Assembly: GCA_031287585.1 (NCBI GenBank)
Contig: JAITST010000395.1
Coordinates: 1 to 6,689, forward strand
Direction: 5' to 3'
Length of the DNA: 6,689 nt
From: Planctomycetaceae bacterium
Lineage (GTDB): Bacteria > Planctomycetota > Planctomycetia > Pirellulales > Thermoguttaceae
Positions 1 to 6,090 of this stretch are shown here, in pieces (position 1 is the stretch's first letter; each line of letters starts with the position of its first letter). The position numbers were made by a program, and so were the translations under genes. The notes below the pieces were generated by a model. That model had not been told where the DNA came from. It saw only the letters and a program-made list of their open reading frames with translations, and did not search any database.

Positions 1-183
1 CAATGTCCATTCAAGTTGCATGAAGGGACGAGTTGGTATCAACTGGTGTACAAAACGCGGGGAGTGTACCAAATAAAAATGACTAACCGTGAATGCTGGA
101 AGTGAGTACATCAATGGAAACCGGATGTGGGAAATCTGCAAGTCCGGTTGAAGAGGAGCAAGGAATGCCTCGACTACTCGAAT
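1..183 (+). mobile_element. 3' end of a group II intron (domains V and VI), left part outside window
   Basis: Positions 118-150 fold like a group II intron domain V. A lower stem pairs ACCGGA (120-125) with TCCGGT (143-148). A two-base AG bulge (141-142) follows, then a short upper stem capped by a GAAA loop (131-134). Next comes a domain VI-like hairpin at 153-179 (AGG 161-163 with CCT 168-170, GAG 153-155 with CTC 177-179). It leaves A176 unpaired in the branch-point position, seven bases before an AT end at 183, matching the AY 3' end of such introns. In domain V the usual AGC triad aligns with AAC (119-121), so the ribozyme may be inactive. The sequence at 1-117 would then be domain IV or the tail of the intron-encoded protein; a reading frame is open from 1 to 105, but I see no reverse transcriptase or maturase motif in its 34 codons. 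The call rests on structure and order only. Confidence 0.55.
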
Positions 184-503
184 GGTGAAAAAGAGTTTTT
201 AGAGATTCCAAGGTAATGAGGTTATTTTACGGGCGTACATTTGCTACTGAGGCCTTCTTTGTAAAAATAAGGTTTTCTTGTTCCACAAATTCATTGGTGA
301 GCAGGTGGTTATCATTTGTTTATCTAAATTGGGTTTGTTTACAGATACTGTAGTCACGGAGGGAAAAAAATTGTTGTCATCGTTATTTTATCATCATAGC
401 CATTCTCCGTGTCCACCGTCCTCCGTGCGCAAAATAACCAATCAATTTATTACGTTCATTTACAGTTCGGGTTATAAAATATCGTACACGTTCACAACCA
501 ATT
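184..503. other. 320-bp stretch without a convincing gene
   Basis: This AT-rich stretch separates the intron end from the stop codon of the minus-strand protease gene. If the intron interrupted a gene, the 3' exon could begin at 184 with a frame reading GEKEFLEIPR and stopping at 214-216, but nothing supports that beyond the open frame. The TTG-initiated frame at 278-535 has low-complexity content, no ribosome binding site and no recognisable domain, and it overlaps the end of the protease gene, so I do not call it. The only structure seen is a CACGGAGG/CCTCCGTG repeat cluster. No tRNA cloverleaf or clear promoter was found. Confidence 0.6.
355..427. repeat. Inverted and direct CTCCGTG repeat cluster
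   Basis: CACGGAGG at 355-362 is the exact reverse complement of CCTCCGTG at 420-427, and a further CTCCGTG lies at 405-411, sixteen bases before the last copy. The 57-base spacer and lack of a following T-run argue against a simple intrinsic terminator. Comparable short 'ccgtgtcc' type intergenic repeats are scattered in many environmental bacterial genomes, so this may be a degraded copy of a dispersed repeat; that link is a recollection, not tested. Confidence 0.4.
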
Positions 504-3446
504 TCACTTCCCGCCTGCTGGTATCTCCAATTTGAAATCTATCAGTTCGTTATTCCGTTCTACCGTCAGCGTTGTGTTTCTGGCTTTTTCGTTTATTAGT
601 TGATAGACAATTTGTTCTAATACCGCCCGCGACGGCGTTAAGTGACCGTCTATCATTACTATCAAGTCGTCGGGTTTTATTCCTAACTTTTCGGCTTCGC
701 TATTCGTTCGCACTGAATCTATGAACGGCGGCGTTCTTGTCGCTACGTTTGTCACCGTTAGCACGCCCCATTGCTGGAATAACCATTCCGTGTCCGTGTG
801 GATTAGTTCCTTTTCACGCTGCAACGATTCCGGCGCGAGGAACAGCGGTCGCTTTTCCGATGTGTTACGTGTCAACATTTTCGGTAACGTCTTCGCTATC
901 TCGCCGACCGGTATCGCGAAGTTTAGCCACGTGTTATTATCGCGATTGCGTAACTCTTTCCCCAAAAGTCCTAGTAGTTTTCCCGAATCACGCCCAATCA
1001 GCACACCGCCGCCTTCGCCCGGATTGTTTGTCGTTAAGTCAACCACGTAAACCACTCCGTGATACGGCGTTTCAAACGCTCCGCGTCTTGCCGAGAGCAT
1101 CGTTTTCGCCGCGATTACTCCCTGCTGCAACGTTACCAACTCCGCCCCTTGCGCGATATTGAACGTATTCGACAACGCCAGCACACGCTCGCCGATACGA
1201 ACATTGTCATCGCTCGCCGCGACGAAATCGAAGAACGGTAAAGCCGACGTTTCGATTTTCAACAGTGCGATTTCCAGTATCGGGTCAACGTCAACAATCT
1301 TCGCGTCAACCCGCCGTCCGTCCGAGAGAACAACACGAATCGGGTCGGCTTCGAGTGCCGCACTGATAATCGTCAAAATATGTCCGTCGGGCGACACAAC
1401 GCAACCGCTTTGATAGCCGTGAAAGCCGCCCATTCCGCCCGCCCCGTAAACTTTCACCACCTTCTCGAAGGGCAACACGCCGTGCGCCAAGAGCGGCAAA
1501 TCAGCAACTGGCGGCTTCGGCGGTAAATCAACGTAACGGCTAACGTCGTCCTTGTCAACTCCGACGTATTCCTGCGGGTGTACGAAACTGCCGTAGAATA
1601 CCTGTCCGCATTGAACGTCAAATTCCGAACCGGAGAAGTAAACCTCAACCGGATGTTCGAGTGCGTCTGTCCACAACTCAATCATCGCCAAACGTCCGTC
1701 GGGTGTTTTATTACCAACGTTGTTACCGGCGTTCGTATCACCAGTACCGTTAGCCAACCGTTTATCGAGAACCGGATGAAAATAAAACCGTGCGAGGTTT
1801 CCTTCCCAGTAAACCGTAATCACGTCGTATAAATACGTCAGGTTTTTAATCGTGTACGGCTCACCGACATTGTTATACAGGCGGCTGCCGTTAATCGGTG
1901 CCTGACCGGTATAGATAACCTCGCCGAAATTCGGTTCGTCACTCGTCGCCAATTTTCGCGCGAGCCACAACGCGGTGAACAAACCGCCGCTGCCTCGCGG
2001 CTGCTGATAATACGGAATCGGACTACCGCCCATACCGTTACCGCTATCCCGTTGCCGTACAATCGCCTCCGCGTCCCAAGTACCATCGCCGATCGGTAAA
2101 CGATACTTCACACCTGAATTGTCAACCTCAAAACGGTACGGTAAATCTTTTGCCGTCGCGATAGTACCTTCGAGTACCCACGCATTTTTTTTGTCTGCCG
2201 CGAACGGTTCAAATTTTCGCCACGCCGACAAAACACGGTCGCGCTCGACGACATTAAAATAGTAATTCGCAAATCCGCGTCGTTTTTCGTAGAGCGGCTT
2301 TGCAAAGTCGGGAACAGGAATCTCCGGCACTTTCTTTTTTTTCTCCGCGTCCTGTTCGCCGCGCTTTTCGTCACCCTTCTCGCCGCGTTTGCCGTCTTTG
2401 CCTTTCGGTGTCTCCGGCGGGATTGGCGGCACGAGCATTTCTTCGGTCATCTCCGTCAATTCCGCCTCACCGTGTAACGATGCCAAGCGTACCAACAAAT
2501 CACGCCGCCCCTGTTCGTTACGAATCGACAACGGAACACGCCAACTCGGTGGAAAAATGCCCAGCAGGTTTTTCATCTCGTTCGTCGAATCAATCTCACG
2601 TCCGGCAAAACGAGTGAGTTCCTCGTCCCAGCGAACACCCTGCCGGAAAGCGTCGCCTGTCGTTAGAACGTCGTCAATGACTACGCGACCGTTTTTGTCG
2701 GTTGCAACGATTGCTCCGAGCGATGCGTGGTCAACAATTCGTCCTGACCGCAAGTCGCCGAGAAAGTTGCGTATCTGATTGACCGAAACGGCGTACCCGA
2801 TTCCGACATTCACACGACCGCGTTTTTCAAACGAGCAGCGTCCGACGATGCCGATTAGCGAACCGTTACCGTCGAATAGCGGACCGCCACTATTACCCGG
2901 ATTGACGGCGGCATCGGTTTGTAAGCAATCGGTGTATTCCAAGAACGTGCCAGCGGGAAACTGGTAACGATGTGTTCCCGAAACGATTCCCCACGAGACG
3001 GACGGTTTGAAGTCGAGCGACAAAAGTTGCGGGTTACCAAGTACCAGAGCCGCGTCGCCAACCTGAACGGAATCGCTGTCGCCGAATACCGCGAACTGAA
3101 AATCGTTACGCCCAAGCAATTTTATCAACGCAATGTCGCCAACGGGGTCAATTCCAACCAACACCGCGTCGTAAAGTTTCCCATCCGCCATTCCGCAACG
3201 CATCCCAACACCGCAGGGCTGAACGACGTGAAAATTGGTAAGAGCATAGCCGTCGGAAGAAATGACAACACCGCTGCCGCCGCCAGCCGGAGCGTTAACA
3301 TCGGCGGGAAATATAGCGATAGTAGTGGGTAAAGTACGTTCAATAGCAGCCAAACGAGCAGAATCGTCAGCACGACAAACTTCGCTGCAAACCTGAATTT
3401 GCGCAACGAAAATAAACGCAGCAAAAAAAACGCGACGGAACGGCAT
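504..3446 (-). CDS. Secreted HtrA/Deg-family serine protease with active and degenerate protease domains and two PDZ domains
   Basis: This 980-residue protein is much longer than DegP/DegQ-type proteases (about 450-500). Residues 1-26 look like a signal peptide (MPFRR, a hydrophobic run, possible cleavage after CRA), so it acts outside the cytoplasm. Residues about 35-230 form a trypsin-like domain with the full triad: H73 (LTNFHVV), D104 (VGDIALIKL) and S186 (NPGNSGGPL). A PDZ-like domain follows at about 240-325. Residues 333-378 are a Pro/charged linker with GKD-GKR-GEK-GDE triplets. Residues about 380-650 are an unrecognised, partly Gly-rich region. A second protease fold at about 660-855 has S695, E725 and G812 where the triad should be, so it is probably inactive. 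Residues about 900-975 form a second PDZ-like domain. The ATG at 3446 is preferred because GGAG lies eight bases upstream and the signal peptide begins there. A TTG at 3518 would add 24 residues but sits at the predicted transcription start. The neighbouring kinase gene is divergent. HtrA membership is firm; the substrate is unknown. Confidence 0.9.
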   Translation of the reverse strand: MPFRRVFFAAFIFVAQIQVCSEVCRADDSARLAAIERTLPTTIAIFPADVNAPAGGGSGVVISSDGYALTNFHVVQPCGVGMRCGMADGKLYDAVLVGIDPVGDIALIKLLGRNDFQFAVFGDSDSVQVGDAALVLGNPQLLSLDFKPSVSWGIVSGTHRYQFPAGTFLEYTDCLQTDAAVNPGNSGGPLFDGNGSLIGIVGRCSFEKRGRVNVGIGYAVSVNQIRNFLGDLRSGRIVDHASLGAIVATDKNGRVVIDDVLTTGDAFRQGVRWDEELTRFAGREIDSTNEMKNLLGIFPPSWRVPLSIRNEQGRRDLLVRLASLHGEAELTEMTEEMLVPPIPPETPKGKDGKRGEKGDEKRGEQDAEKKKKVPEIPVPDFAKPLYEKRRGFANYYFNVVERDRVLSAWRKFEPFAADKKNAWVLEGTIATAKDLPYRFEVDNSGVKYRLPIGDGTWDAEAIVRQRDSGNGMGGSPIPYYQQPRGSGGLFTALWLARKLATSDEPNFGEVIYTGQAPINGSRLYNNVGEPYTIKNLTYLYDVITVYWEGNLARFYFHPVLDKRLANGTGDTNAGNNVGNKTPDGRLAMIELWTDALEHPVEVYFSGSEFDVQCGQVFYGSFVHPQEYVGVDKDDVSRYVDLPPKPPVADLPLLAHGVLPFEKVVKVYGAGGMGGFHGYQSGCVVSPDGHILTIISAALEADPIRVVLSDGRRVDAKIVDVDPILEIALLKIETSALPFFDFVAASDDNVRIGERVLALSNTFNIAQGAELVTLQQGVIAAKTMLSARRGAFETPYHGVVYVVDLTTNNPGEGGGVLIGRDSGKLLGLLGKELRNRDNNTWLNFAIPVGEIAKTLPKMLTRNTSEKRPLFLAPESLQREKELIHTDTEWLFQQWGVLTVTNVATRTPPFIDSVRTNSEAEKLGIKPDDLIVMIDGHLTPSRAVLEQIVYQLINEKARNTTLTVERNNELIDFKLEIPAGGK

Positions 3447-3449
3447 TGT

Positions 3450-3461
3450 TAAAACTCCGGT
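3450..3461 (-). promoter_or_regulatory. Ribosome binding site that fixes the protease start
   Basis: Read on the minus strand, GGAG (3455-3458) is followed by TTTTAACA and then ATG at 3446-3444. The eight-base spacing is good for a Shine-Dalgarno site, whereas no such site precedes the upstream TTG at 3518. It supports the shorter protein beginning at 3446. Confidence 0.65.
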
Positions 3462-3484
3462 GGATTTTGTTACCAAACGCCAAA

Positions 3485-3512
3485 TTCCGTTGGCTAAAAC
3501 CAACCGACGGAA
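3485..3512 (-). promoter_or_regulatory. Possible leader hairpin in the protease transcript
   Basis: TTCCG (3485-3489) can pair with CGGAA (3508-3512), and TTGG (3490-3493, with an offset of one base for the neighbouring G) with CCAA (3500-3503), around a CTAAAA loop and leaving a small bulge. It lies close to the predicted 5' end of the protease mRNA, well upstream of the ribosome binding site, so a stabilising role is more likely than direct translational control. This is a weak structural inference. Confidence 0.25.
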
Positions 3513-3524
3513 CGGCAAGGAGCC

Positions 3525-3553
3525 ATTATACGAAACAAAATCGGCGGTGACTA
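3525..3553 (-). promoter_or_regulatory. Sigma70-type promoter for the protease gene
   Basis: On the minus strand a perfect -10 box TATAAT (3530-3525) is preceded, at 17 bases, by TAGTCA (3553-3548), which matches four of six positions of TTGACA. Transcription would start near 3518, giving a leader of about 70 bases before the ATG at 3446. A dyad and an A-tract lie directly upstream and could act as an operator or UP-like element. Confidence 0.6.
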
Positions 3554-3562
3554 TACCCGTCT

Positions 3563-3580
3563 GTTAAAAACGATTTTAAC
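3563..3580. promoter_or_regulatory. 18-bp dyad between the divergent promoters, candidate operator
   Basis: GTTAAAA (3563-3569) and TTTTAAC (3574-3580) form a perfect 7-bp inverted repeat around ACGA. It lies ten bases upstream of the protease -35 box and about 60 bases upstream of the kinase -10 box, a usual place for a regulator serving divergent genes. As a hairpin it would be weak (A-T rich, no adjoining T-run), so a protein-binding site is the better guess. No regulator is identified. Confidence 0.35.
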
Positions 3581-3585
3581 GGCAT

Positions 3586-3597
3586 AAAAAATTTTTT
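3586..3597. promoter_or_regulatory. A6T6 tract, probable intrinsic bend
   Basis: Six A (3586-3591) are followed directly by six T (3592-3597), a perfect 12-bp palindrome. Such A-tracts bend DNA and can stimulate promoters when placed upstream. It lies between the protease promoter and the kinase promoter. Function is inferred from composition only. Confidence 0.35.
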
Positions 3598-3616
3598 CCA
3601 CTTGCGGGGCTTTTGC

Positions 3617-3646
3617 GGTACATCTTGTTAAAAAATAGGTTATAAT
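3617..3646 (+). promoter_or_regulatory. Probable promoter for the kinase gene
   Basis: A perfect TATAAT lies at 3641-3646. The best -35 candidate at acceptable distance is GGTACA (3617-3622, 18-base spacer, three of six matches). A better-looking TTGTTA at 3625-3630 is only ten bases away and cannot pair with this -10. A weak -35 may mean the promoter needs an activator or another sigma factor. The leader would be about 90 bases. Confidence 0.4.
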
Positions 3647-3665
3647 TAGTGACTGTTTTAGTTTT

Positions 3666-3675
3666 CGGCATGCCG
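3666..3675. promoter_or_regulatory. CGGCATGCCG palindrome in the kinase leader
   Basis: A perfect 10-bp palindrome lies 20 bases downstream of the -10 box of the kinase gene, where a bound repressor could block early transcription. It is short, so chance occurrence is possible. The sequence GTGAC also appears on both sides of it (3650-3654 and 3675-3679). Confidence 0.25.
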
Positions 3676-3741
3676 TGACAATGTTATTTTTGTCCGCGTT
3701 TTTTTTCACATCGGCGTATTTTATTTTACGTTTGAATTTAT

Positions 3742-5979
3742 ATGGTTTTCACTGTTATGACGACGAGATTAGTTACATGCTCCTGTGGTAGTCAGTGTAT
3801 CGTGAATGATTCGATGACAGGCACGATTGCGCGATGTTGGAATTGCAACAAGGAACTGTCTGCAACTGTTGACGGCGGCAATAACGGTAATAATGCTGCG
3901 GCGGACAGTCCGCCGCCGGATACTGATACGAACTACACCGGACAGGATACTTCGATTCAAATTGACGGTGTGAAATCTAACGAGACGATGTTAATGAGTA
4001 GCGATTGGAATAAACCTATTGCTATTGAGGCGACTAATAATACAGAATTCGCGACGAGACATCCATCGGAAGTGAACGGGACTACGGTTTTTGATTCGTC
4101 GTTTGAAAACCGTTTATCAACGCCAATGCGTTATCAGATGATTAATAACAGCGATTCAGAGTTTCCGACACCATCATCGCCGTCTCCTGAACCTACTCAG
4201 ATATCTTCTAACGAGGAACCAACAATTAAAATAAATCTTGGTTCGCCTGAAAATACTGTTCAGTCCGCTACGCCGTCTAATCCTTCGCAGCCCAGTTCGC
4301 CACGTACCGGTGGCGATATGCGTTCGTCGAACGGTTCGATAGACTTGGCGAGACGGATTATGCCGAACGCCGACCCGATGAAGGGGTTGCCCGAAACGAC
4401 TGACCTGACCGACTACGGCATCAACCGTATCATTCGTCCGCACGCCAAAGGCGGTATGGGCTTGATTCAAATTGCGTATGACCAGTTTCTCAAACGTGAA
4501 GTTGCGTTGAAAGAGTTGCGACCGGATGTTGCGAGTGACCCGTCGATTGTTCAGCGTTTCATCGGAGAGGCGGAAATCACCGCACAACTCGAACATCCCG
4601 GTATCATCCCGATTCACTCACTCGCTCTGGACGTGAGAGGGAATCCGTATTATACGATGAAACTTATCAAGGGCAAAACGTTTCAGGAAGCGATTCGTGA
4701 GTACCACAAGAATCCGACGATAAAGGAACTTAAACAGTTGTTGCGGCGTTTTCTGTCGGTATGCCAGACGATGGCGTTTGCTCACGATAACGGTGTGATT
4801 CACCGCGACCTCAAGCCGGCAAACATTATGCTGAGTGAACACGGCGAAACGATTGTGATGGATTGGGGACTTGCGAAGGTATTTCGTTTTGTCGCTGGCG
4901 GTGTGACGGAAATGATTGCGAGTGAATCGGAATCTGTGCGGGTGGATTACGATTCGACAGACTTGACGGTTGCTGGCGCGGTGGTTGGAACACCGGCGTT
5001 TATGTCGCCTGAACAAGCGTCACCGGGCGGGACGGAAGTGGGACCGGCTTCTGATGTTTATAGTCTTGGCGCGATACTTTATGTGTTGCTGACAAACAAG
5101 CCGATGTATTCTGGACGCGGGACGCAGGAAGTATTGGAAAAGGTGCGTAAGCAGGCACCGATGCGACCGTCGGCTTTGTTGAAGTCGGTACCATCGGGGC
5201 TGGAGGCAATTTGTCTCAAAGCAACCGCGCGGCATATTCCCGAACGTTATCAGACCGCGATTGAACTCAAACGCGACCTCGAACATTGGCTTGACGGTGA
5301 GCCGATTGACGCGTTGCCGAAATCGTCGATTGAGAATCTTGTTCACTGGTTGCAGAAGCGGACGCGGTTTGTTGTAATGGGTGTTCTGTCGCTTGTGTTT
5401 GCGTTGCTTTTGACGGCGTTGTTTATGGCTATTAACAACACGAATCGCGACGGCGTAGAGTCAATGATGGTGTTAAGCGGTGCTTCTGACATTATCGAAG
5501 AACGGACAGTTTCGTTCCACCTGTCGCAATCTTCGGACGGTACGGCGAAGTTGAAGAAGGACTACGATAACAAACTTGAGGGCGGGTATTCGTTGTCGTT
5601 GCGATTCAACAAGAACGGTGTTGCAAACATAGTTTTCACAAATTCAAACCCTGACCGTATGTGGAATTTGAATAAGTTTGACTCGATAAAGATGTCGCTG
5701 ATTGACAATCCAAACGGGAAGGTGGGACTGGTTGAAGTAATTGTAAGAATAGGCGACGGTTCAAGTTACTACGAATATCGGGCAGACGAACAAAGCCCGT
5801 GGTGGCCTAAAAGAAATTGGTTCGTGTTTGATATACCGCTGGAAGGAAACAGAGGCGACTACCGGCGTACAATTTCCGGTCATCCCGATTTATCGCGTAT
5901 AGAATGGATTGAGGTACGTTTCGTAACAAACGGGGCAGCGACAATAAATCTGGACAAACTGATATTCGTAGAGAAGTAG
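3742..5979 (+). CDS. Transmembrane Ser/Thr protein kinase with N-terminal Cys ribbon and beta-rich ectodomain
   Basis: This 745-residue protein is a Hanks-type kinase that phosphorylates Ser/Thr on cytoplasmic targets. Residues 12-37 carry C13-x-C15 ... C32-x2-C35 with C19 nearby, resembling the zinc ribbons at the front of many planctomycete proteins. Residues 38-220 are Ser/Thr/Asn/Pro-rich and probably disordered. The kinase domain (about 225-520) shows AKGGMG (235-240, first Gly of the loop replaced by Ala), VALK lysine K257, HRDLKPAN (354-361, D356), DWG 374-376 in place of DFG, a long activation segment, GTPAFMSPEQ (416-425) and DVYSLG (438-443). One membrane helix lies at about 543-564, preceded by Lys/Arg, which predicts an inside N-terminus. 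Residues 565-745 outside look like a galactose-binding-type beta sandwich. The ATG at 3742 and one at 3757 are both possible; neither has a clear Shine-Dalgarno site. The gene is divergent from the protease. The kinase call is firm; the ectodomain function is inferred. Confidence 0.93.
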   Translation: MVFTVMTTRLVTCSCGSQCIVNDSMTGTIARCWNCNKELSATVDGGNNGNNAAADSPPPDTDTNYTGQDTSIQIDGVKSNETMLMSSDWNKPIAIEATNNTEFATRHPSEVNGTTVFDSSFENRLSTPMRYQMINNSDSEFPTPSSPSPEPTQISSNEEPTIKINLGSPENTVQSATPSNPSQPSSPRTGGDMRSSNGSIDLARRIMPNADPMKGLPETTDLTDYGINRIIRPHAKGGMGLIQIAYDQFLKREVALKELRPDVASDPSIVQRFIGEAEITAQLEHPGIIPIHSLALDVRGNPYYTMKLIKGKTFQEAIREYHKNPTIKELKQLLRRFLSVCQTMAFAHDNGVIHRDLKPANIMLSEHGETIVMDWGLAKVFRFVAGGVTEMIASESESVRVDYDSTDLTVAGAVVGTPAFMSPEQASPGGTEVGPASDVYSLGAILYVLLTNKPMYSGRGTQEVLEKVRKQAPMRPSALLKSVPSGLEAICLKATARHIPERYQTAIELKRDLEHWLDGEPIDALPKSSIENLVHWLQKRTRFVVMGVLSLVFALLLTALFMAINNTNRDGVESMMVLSGASDIIEERTVSFHLSQSSDGTAKLKKDYDNKLEGGYSLSLRFNKNGVANIVFTNSNPDRMWNLNKFDSIKMSLIDNPNGKVGLVEVIVRIGDGSSYYEYRADEQSPWWPKRNWFVFDIPLEGNRGDYRRTISGHPDLSRIEWIEVRFVTNGAATINLDKLIFVEK

Positions 5980-6011
5980 TCAGAATCGCAGATAATCGTT
6001 CCCTTGATGGT

Positions 6012-6045
6012 CACGGTTGAAAATTACGTACAAATTTCAACCGTG
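6012..6045. terminator. 11-bp perfect hairpin between convergent genes, possible terminator
   Basis: CACGGTTGAAA (6012-6022) pairs exactly with TTTCAACCGTG (6035-6045). After one mismatch, two more A-T pairs can form around an ACGTAC loop. It follows the kinase stop by 32 bases and lies 46 bases beyond the end of the convergent ABC gene, the right place for a shared bidirectional terminator. Neither side carries a real T-run, so classical intrinsic termination is doubtful; it may instead protect 3' ends or bind a protein. Confidence 0.45.
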
Positions 6046-6090
6046 TTCGGTGCGGAATCTGTCTATGATGCGTGTCAATTACGTATGGTT

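Noticed and set aside
45..70. Repeated GTGTAC flanking an 11-12 base spacer, considered as a CRISPR-like or attachment repeat
   Set aside because: Only two 6-bp copies, explained by the self-pairing expected of intron domain IV; no array or conserved spacing.
1..105. Open frame at the left edge as the tail of a reverse transcriptase/maturase
   Set aside because: The 34 readable codons show no maturase or HNH motif; it could equally be non-coding domain IV, so it is mentioned only within the intron entry.
278..535. 85-codon plus-strand frame beginning with TTG
   Set aside because: No ribosome binding site, no domain, biased composition, and it runs into the end of the protease gene on the other strand; most likely chance.
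721..1241. Several overlapping plus-strand frames opposite the protease gene, up to 141 codons
   Set aside because: They are antisense shadows of a well-supported coding region; their products are rich in Arg, Ser and Pro and have no motif.
3447..3518. 24-codon N-terminal extension of the protease from TTG at 3518
   Set aside because: It would start at the predicted transcription start, lacks a Shine-Dalgarno site, and would bury the signal peptide; the ATG at 3446 has GGAG eight bases upstream.
3625..3646. TTGTTA paired with TATAAT as the kinase promoter
   Set aside because: The spacer is only ten bases, too short for a sigma70-type promoter; the -10 may still be used with a weaker upstream -35.
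4174..5346. Minus-strand frames of 69-147 codons opposite the kinase gene
   Set aside because: Arg/His-rich shadows of the kinase reading frame with no start signals or domains.
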